64,000 nucleotides of DNA from G963668345 sp965226215 (GCA_965226215.1 CBDDCH010000001.1:744001-808000); one strand, 5' to 3'. Counted from the first letter of the stretch, positions 42,172 through 51,707 are shown. Numbers and translations: made by a program. The notes: generated by a model from the letters alone, not told the origin.

Positions 42172-42498
42172 TCACAGCTCTTCTTCCCCGACGTCTATCT
42201 CCATCCGCAGCAACGCCGTGCTGAATGTCTTGCCTTGGGCATCGGTTCGCAGAGATAGGCTTCCTCCTCCACCGAGGGCCTGGTGGAGCAGGAAGTTAAG
42301 CGCTTCCAGGTTGGGCAACTCATAGCGTTCCACCCGGCCCCTGCACAGCGCCCCGAAGTGTGCTTTGACGCGGTCGGCCGTCACTTCACGGACGAGGAAC
42401 GGGTAGAAACGGGGCTCGCGGGCGATCAGGCCTATGTTGACGGTGTCGCCTTTATCGCCCGAGCGGGCGTGGGCGATGTCGATGAGGCGAATCCGCAT
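42172..42498 (-). CDS. stand-alone AtuA-like C-terminal domain protein
   Basis: A 108-residue protein: MRIRLIDIAHARSGDKGDTV then NIGLIAREPRFYPFLVREVT and LPNLEALNFLLHQALGGGGS. It matches the C-terminal ferredoxin-like domain of AtuA (acyclic terpene use), which is often a separate gene beside DUF1446. No DUF1446 gene is next to it here. Function unknown; an acyl-CoA or terpenoid pathway link is possible. ATG 42498 chosen; the upstream extension to 42648 is not conserved. Confidence 0.7.
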   Translation of the reverse strand: MRIRLIDIAHARSGDKGDTVNIGLIAREPRFYPFLVREVTADRVKAHFGALCRGRVERYELPNLEALNFLLHQALGGGGSLSLRTDAQGKTFSTALLRMEIDVGEEEL

Positions 42499-42618
42499 GG
42501 GGTGCGACTCTCTGGTAGGATAGCAACGGCTCAAAGGCGTTGTGTGACCGGCTGCGTCCGCCTTGATGGGGGCAGTTTGGCCCTTCGGAGGCCGCGCTAG
42601 AATAATGCTTACGTTGCC

Positions 42619-43593
42619 ATGGAACATGTTAGGGAACAGGGGGTCCACAAGCGCTATCTGGGCACGTTAGTCGGACTGGCCGTGGGTGACGCCCTGGGAG
42701 CGCCGATCGAAGGCTGCCCGCCAGGGAGCTTCGCCTCGATTGAGGGGATGGTCGGCGGCGGCGTCTGGGGACTGGCGGCCGGGCATTGGACGGATGACAC
42801 CTCGATGGCGTTGTGCTTGGCGACGAGTTTGGTGGAATCCAGCGGCTTCCGAGCGAAAGACCAAATGGATCGCTATGTCCGCTGGATGCGGGAAGGTTAC
42901 CTAAGCAGCACCGGAAGCTGTTTCGACATCGGAGGAACCGTGTCGGCGTCGCTCGAGCGTTACGAAGCGACGGGAGAGCCTTACGCCGGCTTGACCGGCG
43001 CGGATACCGCCGGCAACGGGTCACTGATGCGGCTGGCGCCGATACCGATGTACTTGCTTCATGACGCGTCGCGCGCCATGGATCTGGCCGCCGCGATGTC
43101 GAAGACTACTCATGCAGCCGTGGAGGCCGTAGACGCTTGCCGCTATCTGGCGGGCCTGATGATCGGGGCGCTGCGTGGCGATTCGAAACAGAATCTGCTC
43201 GCGGACCTCTATTCGCCCGTCTACAACTATTGGTTCTTTCAGCGTGTAGCGCTCACCCCGCGCATCGACGCGATTGCGCGGGGCGTCTACAAGTCCAAAG
43301 AGGCTTCCGAGTTGCCGGCGACCGGTTACGTCGTCGACACGCTCGAGGCCGCCCTATGGGCGTTTGATCGCACAACGACATTCAGGGACGGCGCGCTGCT
43401 GGCTGTCAATCTGGGCAACGATGCGGATACGAGCGGGGCTGTCTACGGCCAATTGGCCGGTGCGTATTATGGCATTGACGCCATCCCCGCCGAGTGGCGC
43501 GAGAAGCTGGTTCACCTCCCGATGATCGAAGATCTGGCCACCGCCCTGCTCAAGCAAACCAGCCAGGGCATACGCCATTTCACGCAGCTATGA
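42619..43593 (+). CDS. ADP-ribosylglycohydrolase family protein
   Basis: A 324-residue protein of the DraG fold. Metal-binding motifs are visible: GLAVGDALGAPIEG near the N-terminus, GHWTDDTSMALCLATSL (Mg ligands Thr-Asp-Asp), and AVNLGNDADTSGAVYGQLAG near the C-terminus. It should hydrolyse ADP-ribose bonds; the target is unknown. It overlaps the next gene in an ATGA arrangement and leads a plus-strand run that continues to 49.5 kb. Confidence 0.9.
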   Translation: MEHVREQGVHKRYLGTLVGLAVGDALGAPIEGCPPGSFASIEGMVGGGVWGLAAGHWTDDTSMALCLATSLVESSGFRAKDQMDRYVRWMREGYLSSTGSCFDIGGTVSASLERYEATGEPYAGLTGADTAGNGSLMRLAPIPMYLLHDASRAMDLAAAMSKTTHAAVEAVDACRYLAGLMIGALRGDSKQNLLADLYSPVYNYWFFQRVALTPRIDAIARGVYKSKEASELPATGYVVDTLEAALWAFDRTTTFRDGALLAVNLGNDADTSGAVYGQLAGAYYGIDAIPAEWREKLVHLPMIEDLATALLKQTSQGIRHFTQL

Positions 43594-44222
43594 GCACGCA
43601 GAACTCGCTCGACCAAGCAACACGGACCGCCGGCGATACAGCGCCGTCGGCGATACGGCAAGCATTGTCGATCCCCAACCAGCTCACGATGTTCCGGATG
43701 CTGGTGCTGCCGTTCATCCTGATTGCGATGATCTATCACCAGCATGACACGGCACTATGGTTGTTCGTGGCGGCCGGGCTAACGGATGCCGTCGACGGGC
43801 TTGTTGCGCGGCGCTTTAACCAAAAGACGCGACTGGGAGCGTTTTTAGATCCCATGGCCGATAAGTTGTTACTCAGCTCGGCGTTTGTTGTCCAAGCCTT
43901 GATAGGTGTTCTCCCCTGGTGGGTTACGATCCTAGTGCTCAGCCGGGACCTGATCATCATGGCGACAGTTGTGGTGATGATACTCGCCACGCCGGTTCGA
44001 GATTTCCCGCCAAGCCCTTTCGGCAAGGTCAACACCGCTGTCCAGTTCTTGACGATCCTAGCCGTCGTCGTGCACAACGCCGAGCCGAACTGGTGGAGCG
44101 GCGAGGCTGTCTACGTTTTCATCTGGGCCACGACGGCGACCACTTTGGTTAGCGCGGCGCACTACATGGTGGAGACCACGCAGCGAATCCAGGAGCACTC
44201 GGGCGAGTCCTCCGATTTGTAA
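43590..44222 (+). CDS. pgsA: CDP-alcohol phosphatidyltransferase (PgsA-like)
   Basis: A 210-residue membrane enzyme. The motif DGLVARRFNQKTRLGAFLD followed by PMAD fits DG-X2-AR-X8-G-X3-D-X3-D exactly, which is the catalytic motif of CDP-alcohol phosphotransferases. It most probably makes phosphatidylglycerol phosphate, but other CDP-alcohol products are possible. The start ATG 43590 overlaps the preceding TGA. Confidence 0.85.
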   Translation: MSTQNSLDQATRTAGDTAPSAIRQALSIPNQLTMFRMLVLPFILIAMIYHQHDTALWLFVAAGLTDAVDGLVARRFNQKTRLGAFLDPMADKLLLSSAFVVQALIGVLPWWVTILVLSRDLIIMATVVVMILATPVRDFPPSPFGKVNTAVQFLTILAVVVHNAEPNWWSGEAVYVFIWATTATTLVSAAHYMVETTQRIQEHSGESSDL

Positions 44223-44365
44223 CACTGCTGCCCGTACAGGTCGGGAATAGGCCGTTCGTGCTCTCCCAAGTGGGCCAGATGGTCCGCGCAAGCCAACTTT
44301 CAGACTCTGGGGTCTGGCTGGTTGACGGACAACTCAGTCAGCGCTAGGCTTATGAGTGACGGGTC

Positions 44366-44932
44366 ATGAACCGCTATCTTCCAGCCCGCCAACACCGCCT
44401 AGCCGGCATCGTAGCTCTGGCTTTTGCGGTTTTTTCCTTCTGGTGTGGAACCCAATGGCCCCTTGCGTTTATTCCGGCCGCCATGTTTCTGGGGAGCTCG
44501 GCGGCCCTGTGTTACTTGGCCACACGCCCGGCCATTGAGGTCAACAGATCAGGGATCAAGATCGGTCCTCAGAGCTTCCGCTGGAGGGAAGTGGAGCGCA
44601 TCGAACCCACGGCTTGGGCGTCGCCCCTGATGCTGCGGATCTTACTCAAGGACGGTCGTTGGATCAGGCTCATCTACCCCGGCGACACCGACGCTATCGA
44701 GAGTCTGCTCGAACAGATGAAACGGCTCACCCGCCGGGTGTCCGCTGACGAACTGGCCAACGCCCAGTATTCGGACGAGGTTATTTCGCTGAGCAGCCGG
44801 CCTGAACAGCCCCCTTCGCCGCGACTAAAGCTTCTTCGTTCGGAGGATGAAGCCGACGTTGAGCGTCTTTATCAACGCCTCAAGACAGCCGGACACTTGG
44901 ACAAGTCTCCCTACGAAGATCATCAAAGTTGA
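44366..44932 (+). CDS. two-helix membrane protein with PH-like domain
   Basis: A 188-residue protein. Two N-terminal hydrophobic helices (about 12-28 and 32-52) are followed by RPAIEVNRSGIKIGPQSFRW and REVERIEP, the sequence pattern of bacterial PH-like (DUF304-type) domains, then a charged C-terminus. Function unknown; probably envelope or lipid associated given the pgsA neighbour. ATG 44366 is a reasonable start; no other family recognised. Confidence 0.6.
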   Translation: MNRYLPARQHRLAGIVALAFAVFSFWCGTQWPLAFIPAAMFLGSSAALCYLATRPAIEVNRSGIKIGPQSFRWREVERIEPTAWASPLMLRILLKDGRWIRLIYPGDTDAIESLLEQMKRLTRRVSADELANAQYSDEVISLSSRPEQPPSPRLKLLRSEDEADVERLYQRLKTAGHLDKSPYEDHQS

Positions 44933-44991
44933 CCACCTGACGGCTCCGTCCCGGGAGCTTTTCCTCGAAGGCAGTAAAATAGGCCGGGTAA

Positions 44992-45627
44992 GTGGCTCGC
45001 TCGACGTCGGACCCCGAATCCCGCCTTCCGCTCCTCCGTCGCCGTTGGTTGAGAGCGGCTCTGCTGCTGGCCTTGGCGATAGCGGTAGCCTACGGTTGCC
45101 GCGCAAGCTGGCTGACCTGGATGGGAGAGCTTCTGATCAAGTCTGACCCGTTGGAAACGGCGGACATCGTGGTCGTACTCGCCGGAGACCTCTATGGCGA
45201 GCGAATCCTGCTGGCGGCGGATTTGGTCGAAAAGGGTTATGCCCCCCGAGTGCTAGTCAGCGGCCCGAAGAACTACTTTGGCGTTCCCGAGTCCGAGCTA
45301 GCGATTCCGTTCGCTGTAGCTCGCGGAGCTTCGGAGAGGATCTTTGACGGTTTTCCGATCGAGGCGCATTCGACCCTGGAAGAAACACATCGGGTGGATC
45401 GGGAACTACGACGTCGCGGAATACGAAAAGCCCTCGTGGTAACCTCAAATTTTCACACCCGACGAGCTCGCTACATCTTCCATAAGCACGGTTCGAAGGA
45501 CGTCGACTACGTTTTCGTCGCCGCCGACTATCCCGAGTTTCGGCCCGAAGATTGGTGGCGGAGCCGCCAGGGAAGAAAAGTCTTCGTCCTCGAGTCCCTA
45601 AAGACCCTGCATTCGTGGTTCGAGTGA
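44992..45627 (+). CDS. YdcF-family (DUF218) protein
   Basis: A 211-residue protein with one N-terminal membrane helix (about 22-38) and a periplasmic DUF218 domain: ADIVVVLAGDLYGERILLAA, YAPRVLVSGP, ALVVTSNFHTRRARYIF. The family is linked to envelope polysaccharide or peptidoglycan metabolism, without a settled reaction. GTG start. It ends 7 bp before the ABC transporter pair. Confidence 0.82.
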   Translation: MARSTSDPESRLPLLRRRWLRAALLLALAIAVAYGCRASWLTWMGELLIKSDPLETADIVVVLAGDLYGERILLAADLVEKGYAPRVLVSGPKNYFGVPESELAIPFAVARGASERIFDGFPIEAHSTLEETHRVDRELRRRGIRKALVVTSNFHTRRARYIFHKHGSKDVDYVFVAADYPEFRPEDWWRSRQGRKVFVLESLKTLHSWFE

Positions 45628-45634
45628 AGGCGCT

Positions 45635-47383
45635 ATGTTGAAGACCCTACAGACGCTCTACCCCTACCTGATCCGCTACCGCTGGCGCTACGGGGCAGGT
45701 TTTCTGGCGTTGGGCTCAAAAACTCTCCTAGCAGCCTCGATTCCGTTTGTCATGGGGTCTGCGATTGACCTCCTGGAAGAGGACTTCACACTGAAGGCAC
45801 TCGTTGGGCTGGCCGGCCTTCTGCTGGTCTTGGCCCTGATGAAAGGCGTCTTTCAGTACTGGATGCGCTGGATCTTGATCGGCATCTCGCGGGACATCGA
45901 GTACGACTTGCGCAACGATCTGTTCTCCCACCTGACGAAACTGTCGCAGCGTTTCTACCAGTCCTATCGGACCGGGGATCTGATGTCACGGGCGACGAAT
46001 GATATGAACGCCGTACGGCTCATGCTTGGCCCGGGTGTCATGTACTCAGTTGATGTCTTGCTGACGTTCTTCATTGTGTTGACGGTGATGAGTTCGACGG
46101 ATTGGCGTCTCACCTGCTTTGTCTTCTTGCCCATTCCCCTGGTCACCTTCACGGTCACCTACTTTGGGCGCCGGATTCATGAGGGGTTTCAGCAGATTCA
46201 GAAGAAGTTTTCCGACATGAGCTCGCTGGTCCAGGAAAGCCTGAGCAACGTGCGAATCGTGCGGGCTTACGCACGCCAAAGGGCCGAAATCGAGCGCTTC
46301 CGTGAGCTCGGCGACGACTACGTCGCGCAAAATCTAAAGCTGGTCCGGCTCTGGGGCAAGTTCTACCCGTTGTTGGAAGTGCTGGTCGGTTCTACGTACG
46401 TGATTGTCCTTTGGTACGGAGGCCGGCAAGTTTTACAGGGCGAGATCACGCTTGGCTCTTTCGTAATGTTCATGGCTTACATGGCGATGTTGGCATGGCC
46501 GATGATCGGATTCGGTTGGGTTGTCAACCTAGTTCAGCGGGGCACCGCCTCTCTTGAGCGCCTCAACGAGCTGCTCCAGTACCCAGTTGAGATTGCCGAT
46601 TCTGAACAGACCGACTTGGCGATCCACAATATCCGGGGTCACCTCGAGTTTAAGAACCTGACGTTCTCCTACCCGGGGTCCGACCGGCCCTCGCTGATCG
46701 ACATTAACCTCTACGTTCCTTCGGGACAGACGTTGGCGATCATCGGCCCGACGGGCGGCGGCAAGACCACACTTGTCAATCTCGTGCCGCGGCTACTGGA
46801 ACCGCAGCGGGGCGCGGTCATGGTAGACGGGGTGGACGTGCGGCGTATCCCGCTCGATCTGCTTCGCCGCTCGGTCGGCTTCGTGCCTCAAGAAACCTTT
46901 TTGTTTAGTCAAAGCATTCGGAAGAATGTGACCTTCGGAGCCCCCGAGGCGGAGAACCGGCGGCTATTGGAAGCGACGAGCATCGCCCACATTGCAGACG
47001 ACGTTGCGGAGTTCCCCGCGGCGTTCGAGACTCTGGTGGGCGAACGGGGAATGACCCTGTCGGGTGGGCAGAAACAGCGCACAGCCATCGCTCGTGCCAT
47101 CATCCAGGACCCGCGGATCTTGATTCTCGACGATTGTTTGTCGAGCGTTGACACGATCACGGAGGAGAAGATCTTGCAACGGCTCCGCGTAATCATGCGG
47201 AATCGAACGACGCTCATGATCTCGCATCGCGTCTCGATGGCCCGGCACGCTGACCAGATTGTGGTGCTGGTAGAGGGCCAGATCGTCGAGCGCGGCACGC
47301 ACGAAGAGCTGCTGTCGAAGGGTGGACATTACTCGAGGCTTTACGAAAAGCAACTGCTTGAGCGGGAGTTGGAACGCGTGTAG
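45635..47383 (+). CDS. ABC exporter half-transporter, degenerate-site subunit
   Basis: A 582-residue fused permease and ATPase. Six membrane helices (about 1-310) precede the nucleotide-binding domain with Walker A GPTGGGKTT (about 370), signature LSGGQKQR (about 475) and Walker B ILILDDCLSSVD (about 495). The residue after Walker B is Asp rather than the catalytic Glu. In heterodimeric exporters such as YheI/YheH or TM287/288 this marks the non-hydrolysing site. The next gene is the partner. The substrate may be a lipid or a drug; the pgsA and YdcF neighbours hint at the envelope. Confidence 0.9.
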   Translation: MLKTLQTLYPYLIRYRWRYGAGFLALGSKTLLAASIPFVMGSAIDLLEEDFTLKALVGLAGLLLVLALMKGVFQYWMRWILIGISRDIEYDLRNDLFSHLTKLSQRFYQSYRTGDLMSRATNDMNAVRLMLGPGVMYSVDVLLTFFIVLTVMSSTDWRLTCFVFLPIPLVTFTVTYFGRRIHEGFQQIQKKFSDMSSLVQESLSNVRIVRAYARQRAEIERFRELGDDYVAQNLKLVRLWGKFYPLLEVLVGSTYVIVLWYGGRQVLQGEITLGSFVMFMAYMAMLAWPMIGFGWVVNLVQRGTASLERLNELLQYPVEIADSEQTDLAIHNIRGHLEFKNLTFSYPGSDRPSLIDINLYVPSGQTLAIIGPTGGGKTTLVNLVPRLLEPQRGAVMVDGVDVRRIPLDLLRRSVGFVPQETFLFSQSIRKNVTFGAPEAENRRLLEATSIAHIADDVAEFPAAFETLVGERGMTLSGGQKQRTAIARAIIQDPRILILDDCLSSVDTITEEKILQRLRVIMRNRTTLMISHRVSMARHADQIVVLVEGQIVERGTHEELLSKGGHYSRLYEKQLLERELERV

Positions 47384-47401
47384 GCGGGCCGCTGCCCATT
47401 T

Positions 47402-47432
47402 CTTGAGGCGAAGCACTTTCACCACGGGCTGC
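47402..47432. repeat. solo end of the CTAGCAGCCCGTGG element
   Basis: TTGAGGCGAAGCACTTTCAC then CACGGGCTGCTAA matches the right end of the element at 54517-54785 (TTGAGGCGAACGACTTTCAC then CACGGGCTGC). Only this end is present, between the two ABC genes. Confidence 0.5.
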
Positions 47433-47448
47433 TAACCAACGAACGTAA

Positions 47449-49515
47449 ATGGAAGACGAAGCGATCGGCAAGATCTATGACTCGCGACTCGTAGCGCGGT
47501 TGGTGCGCTACCTTCGGCCCTACCGCATGTTGGTCGCCGTGTCGGTCTGCGTGCTGGTCATCCACTCGCTGCTGGCGGTGGCGGGACCCTACTTGACCAA
47601 GGTCGCTATCGACCGCTACCTCAATCCTGACCTGGCTGCTACCTCAGTCCTTGATCCCTGGCTGCCGACGGAGGTGTTGGCGGGTCTGAATGCGCTGGCT
47701 CTGATCTACCTGGCGGTTCTGCTCACTGGCTTCCTGTTCCGCTTTGTGCAGACCTACGTGATGCATTACACGGGGCAGCGCGTCATGTACGACCTTCGCC
47801 TGGAGATCTTCTCTCACCTGCAAAAGATGGGAGTCGGTTTCTATGATCGCAATGCTGTTGGGCGATTAGTAACCAGAACGACGACCGACGTTGACACGCT
47901 CAACGAGATGTTCACATCGGGGGTCGTGGCGATCTTCGGCGATGTGCTGACACTGACGTTTATCTTGGGGGCGATGATTCATCTTAGCCCGGATCTGACG
48001 GCTGTTCTGTTCAGTGTGGTACCCCTCGTGGCGTTGGTCTCGATCTGGTTTCGGCGAAGGGCGCGGAGAAGCTACCGGGAAGTCCGCGTCGCGGTCGCCA
48101 AGATCAACGCCTTTCTGCAAGAGCACATAACCGGGATCGGCGTAGTGCAGCTTTTCAGCCACGAGCGGAGAAGCGAGCGAGAGTTTGATCGAATAAACGC
48201 CGAGCATCGAGACGCCTACTATCGGGCCATCCGCGCGCACGCCTATTTTTTCCCCGCCATCGAATGGCTCGGCGTTTTGGCGATTGCCGTCCTTATCGTC
48301 TACGGGGGGGCTAGCGTCATCGACGGTGGCGTGACCATCGGTATTGTCGTGGCCTTCATTCAATACGGAACGCGGGTCTTCCGGCCGATTCAGGATCTCA
48401 GTGAAAAATACAACGTTCTCCAGTCGGCGATGGCCAGCGCGGAACGCATTTTCAAACTCCTCGATACGCCCCCTGACGAAGAGATCGAAGAGGCCGCGGC
48501 GGCATCGGGGAAACTGGCTAGCGCGTCGGGGCAAGCCCAGCCGGCACGGGCTGTCCCCCAGGGTGTCGAGTTCGAGAACGTTTGGTTTGCCTACAGCGGC
48601 GAGGAATGGGTTCTGCGAGACGTCAACTTTCGCATCGAGCCCGGAGAAATGCTAGCCATCGTCGGCCACACCGGAGCAGGCAAGACCACCCTTGTCAGCC
48701 TGCTGCTGCGCTTCTACGAAATCCAAAAAGGGCGGATTCTGGTGGGTGGTCGAGACATCAAAGAGTGGCCGGTTTCCGAGCTTCGCCGCCAGTTCGGCAT
48801 AGTCCTACAGGATCCCTATTTGTTCGCCGGTACGATCGGAAGCAACATCCGGATGGGAGACGACGGCGTTTCGCTCGAGCGCGTCGAGCAAGTTGCCCGC
48901 GACGTCAACCTCCATGGTTTCGTTCAAAGCTTGCCGCGCGGATTCGACGAGCCACTGCTAGAGCGCGGAAGCTCGCTCTCGTCGGGCCAGAAACAACTCA
49001 TCAGCTTCGCGCGGGCTTTGGCCCACAATCCGAGCTTTCTGATCTTGGATGAGGCGACCTCCAGTGTCGACACCGAGACGGAGCTGAAGATTCGCGAGGC
49101 GCTCTCGCGGATGGTGTCGGGCCACACCTTCATTGTCATCGCGCACAGGCTTTCGACCATCCAGCGGGCCGACCGGATTCTCGTGATGCACAAGGGAAAG
49201 GTTCGCGAAGAAGGCAGGCATCAAGATCTGCTAGCGAGGAAAGGAATCTACTGGCGGCTGTATCAATTGCAATATCGCGATCAAGAGGCGGACCGCGCTG
49301 AGCTTGTCAAGCCCGCCGTGAAGCCATCTTTGGCCGCTTCAAGGGAATCGTCGATTTCCCCGGCAGCGGTGCCCGAGCCGGTCATGGTCGACGGAAAGGT
49401 ACAGGCCCCTCCCTCGGTCTCGCTCTCCGACGATGTTTGGGAAGCGGACGGTGGGGAGAACATGGGCGAAACTGTGTCGGAAGAGCCGGTAGAGAGAGAG
49501 GGCGATGAAGGCTAA
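47449..49515 (+). CDS. ABC exporter half-transporter, consensus-site subunit
   Basis: A 688-residue partner of the preceding gene. It has six helices, then an ATPase domain with Walker A GHTGAGKTT (about 405), signature LSSGQKQL (about 510) and Walker B FLILDEATSSVD (about 530), where the catalytic Glu is present. The altered signature (LSSGQ for LSGGQ) paired with LSGGQ in the partner is the usual asymmetry of heterodimers. A C-terminal extension of about 80 residues, rich in Pro, Ser and Glu, is not part of the fold. Confidence 0.9.
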   Translation: MEDEAIGKIYDSRLVARLVRYLRPYRMLVAVSVCVLVIHSLLAVAGPYLTKVAIDRYLNPDLAATSVLDPWLPTEVLAGLNALALIYLAVLLTGFLFRFVQTYVMHYTGQRVMYDLRLEIFSHLQKMGVGFYDRNAVGRLVTRTTTDVDTLNEMFTSGVVAIFGDVLTLTFILGAMIHLSPDLTAVLFSVVPLVALVSIWFRRRARRSYREVRVAVAKINAFLQEHITGIGVVQLFSHERRSEREFDRINAEHRDAYYRAIRAHAYFFPAIEWLGVLAIAVLIVYGGASVIDGGVTIGIVVAFIQYGTRVFRPIQDLSEKYNVLQSAMASAERIFKLLDTPPDEEIEEAAAASGKLASASGQAQPARAVPQGVEFENVWFAYSGEEWVLRDVNFRIEPGEMLAIVGHTGAGKTTLVSLLLRFYEIQKGRILVGGRDIKEWPVSELRRQFGIVLQDPYLFAGTIGSNIRMGDDGVSLERVEQVARDVNLHGFVQSLPRGFDEPLLERGSSLSSGQKQLISFARALAHNPSFLILDEATSSVDTETELKIREALSRMVSGHTFIVIAHRLSTIQRADRILVMHKGKVREEGRHQDLLARKGIYWRLYQLQYRDQEADRAELVKPAVKPSLAASRESSISPAAVPEPVMVDGKVQAPPSVSLSDDVWEADGGENMGETVSEEPVEREGDEG

Positions 49516-49817
49516 GGCTGATCGGAGCCGAAGCAAGATCATCCGGGCAGTGAAAGCTTGTGTCGACGGCGCCTCATCCGATTGAAGATTCCGTTACCGT
49601 ACAGCGTTTTCACTCTGCGCCCCAGCGCCGCTGAGTAGACGACGCCGCCCATGCTACACAATGCGTTTGCCATACGCGAGCTGGGAGACGGGCTTCGCGG
49701 GGCACGCGAGCTTCCGTCCTCAGCGTCTTGACTCTGGCGAGACAATTGGGGGACTGATCATAGTCGCCCACGCAGCCGGCGCAGCGCTTTCAACAGACCC
49801 GCCGACACCCACTCCTT
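49516..49817. other. gap between ABC genes and transposon
   Basis: Nothing recognisable. A minus-strand reading around 49545-49680 (MANALCSMGGVVYSAALGRR) has no supporting features. Confidence 0.5.
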
Positions 49818-49827
49818 GGGTAGTGTC

Positions 49828-50808
49828 CTAATCCTGCGTTGCTAGCAATTCTGCGATCGTCCAGACGTGATCGGTCAATCCAGACTCCATCGCGGGCGTG
49901 ACTCGCAGGCTGCTGTGAACGCGACAAAAATTGTAGTACGCGAAGTGCAGGCACAGCGCGGACCACAGATTCTCCCACTTTTTGCTGAAGGCGTTCGTGA
50001 GCCGTGTCAGCCGTCGAATCTGCATCCGCATAGTGAGGTTCTGGCGTTCAATGTGGCTCGTGCTGATTCTCTTCTTGTTCGGCGTGCCGATGATCCTCTT
50101 GCGCTTGCAGCCCGTGCACTCAGCAGGGCTGTATCGCTTCTCTCCGATGCGGCTATCTGCGTATTGCTTGACGAGCATCCCGTAATCAACCCGGTCATCG
50201 AGCGTCCACTGAATCGCCGGGATGTAGGGGCTGAAGCCGTCCGTCGTGATCTGAAATCGTTGGGGTGATGTGGCAAGCCGTAGCCCTTCGATGAAGGCGT
50301 CCGTCGTCGCTTGGTTCCGTCGCCCGAGTGCGAAGTTCAGCACCAGTTTCGTGTTCCGCTCCATCGCAACGAACGTGTAGGCGTCGCCAATCATGGAGTT
50401 CGTCTCGGATTCTTCGCTGGTCTTGCGGCCCTCTTTCTTGAAGATGTAGCCCCAAATTTCATCGCACTGAACGTCCTTAACAGGCACGTTTCGGATGATG
50501 CGCCCAAGAGCCTTCTCACAGCGCTCTCCAGCAAGAATGAGAAGTCTCAAAATCGTGTCACGATGCAGACCGGTAATTCTCTCCGTGCTGCGGATACTGG
50601 TGCCTTCGAGGAGTAGTTGAAGTGCTAAGACAGCCCTCTCGACCGGCACTGTCATCGCTCCCAGGGGCCGCTTGTGCTCTTCGGTGTAGGTCTTCCGGCA
50701 GTGGTTGCAACGGTACCGTTGCAAGCCGTTTCGGTGCTTGCCGAAGAGTTTACAGCGACTCTCGCATTGCGGGCAGTTCATCCTCGCGGTCTTCGGTGAC
50801 TGGCTCAT
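49828..50808 (-). CDS. IS1-family DDE transposase, single reading frame
   Basis: A 326-residue protein joining the InsA-like zinc finger (MNCPQCESRCKLFGKHRNGL, then YRCNHCRKTY) and the InsB-like catalytic domain in one frame, without the IS1 frameshift. Catalytic parts: VQCDEIWGYI (first Asp), ITTDGFSPY (second Asp) and SHIERQNLTMRMQIRRLTRL then FSKK (Glu with the IS1-type RLTR signature). ATG 50808 lies 6 bp after a consensus -10 box, so the mRNA may be leaderless; ATG 50781 is an alternative. It appears intact. Confidence 0.88.
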   Translation of the reverse strand: MSQSPKTARMNCPQCESRCKLFGKHRNGLQRYRCNHCRKTYTEEHKRPLGAMTVPVERAVLALQLLLEGTSIRSTERITGLHRDTILRLLILAGERCEKALGRIIRNVPVKDVQCDEIWGYIFKKEGRKTSEESETNSMIGDAYTFVAMERNTKLVLNFALGRRNQATTDAFIEGLRLATSPQRFQITTDGFSPYIPAIQWTLDDRVDYGMLVKQYADSRIGEKRYSPAECTGCKRKRIIGTPNKKRISTSHIERQNLTMRMQIRRLTRLTNAFSKKWENLWSALCLHFAYYNFCRVHSSLRVTPAMESGLTDHVWTIAELLATQD

Positions 50809-50814
50809 AGCTCT

Positions 50815-50844
50815 ATTATACAGCAAGCGCTTGCTGTTTGTAAA
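50815..50844 (-). promoter_or_regulatory. transposase promoter with palindromic operator in the spacer
   Basis: On the minus strand, TTTACA (50844-50839), an 18-bp spacer, and TATAAT (50820-50815). The spacer contains a perfect 16-bp palindrome, CAGCAAGCGCTTGCTG (50821-50836). A repressor bound there would block RNA polymerase. The expected transcription start is at or next to the transposase ATG. Confidence 0.75.
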
Positions 50845-50890
50845 CACAATTATCCTACATCCCTACCGGTTTCGACACCGACGTTGATTC

Positions 50891-51547
50891 TTACGGTTGG
50901 GTCGTCTGGGCGATCCAGCGCCTAGAGAACTCTGTTAGGTTCCAGTTCCCGCCCTCTACCTGCGAGAAAAAGCGCGCGTCATTGAGGCAGTAGCTTACGG
51001 TCCCTTCAGGCAGACCTGCCTTCGCGACGATATCCACACGTGACATGGGGCCATGCGTCAGCAGGAATTGAGCTAACTGCTCTTTGCGGCCCGTAGATTG
51101 GACAGGAGGTGACGGAGGCCCTACTGTATCCCTTTTCCGCTCCGATGGTCCATATACAGATAGGACACTACCGCTCCCCCGTGAGATTAGGCTGAGTTTA
51201 CCCCTGCTGACTAGGGTTCGTAGTGATTGATTTATAGCGGCGCCCTTGTCCTTCGCTCGGACTTTAAAGCCTATATCATCAAGAGCCTTCGCGACAGAAG
51301 AACGAGTCCAACGCCGGGTGGGATCTTGCGTACTTACGATGCCGCGAATCACGTCCGTTAGGCCGCTACGAACACCTTGCGCATTCCTTCGCGGCGTGGT
51401 GGGTGTCGTCGCCCCAGACTTGGGGAGGTTGTCCCGTTCGGGCAGGTACTTTCGCAGGCGCTTCAGTGCCTCAAGATCTTCGAGGTCGCGTGCGTGCTCC
51501 TCGCGCATCCTCTTTTCGATCCCTGAAATCTCGTCAGCGTGTAGCAT
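50891..51547 (-). CDS. transposon passenger: tandem winged-helix-like protein
   Basis: A 218-residue protein not matched to a named family. An N-terminal charged coiled coil (HADEISGIEKRMREEHARDL) and a Pro/Thr linker lead to two regions with helix-turn-helix flow: WTRSSVAKALDDIGFKVRAK then AINQSLRTLVSRGKLSLISR, and LAQFLLTHGPMSRVDIVAKA then GTVSYCLNDARFF. It is a good candidate for the regulator that binds the palindromes in this element. It starts 44 bp upstream of the transposase promoter region. Confidence 0.65.
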   Translation of the reverse strand: MLHADEISGIEKRMREEHARDLEDLEALKRLRKYLPERDNLPKSGATTPTTPRRNAQGVRSGLTDVIRGIVSTQDPTRRWTRSSVAKALDDIGFKVRAKDKGAAINQSLRTLVSRGKLSLISRGSGSVLSVYGPSERKRDTVGPPSPPVQSTGRKEQLAQFLLTHGPMSRVDIVAKAGLPEGTVSYCLNDARFFSQVEGGNWNLTEFSRRWIAQTTQP

Positions 51548-51707
51548 GACTCTTGTACCCCCTTTACACAGACCACGGTGACACTACATCTTGCGTGTCT
51601 CTTGACCAGCGCCACCAGAGGTCTTTTTTGACAACAAGACCCCAAACTGATAAGCTGCAAGGAAGCGGACCCCGGCGGCTCGAAAGCCGAGCCACCGGTT
51701 TCCGTGG

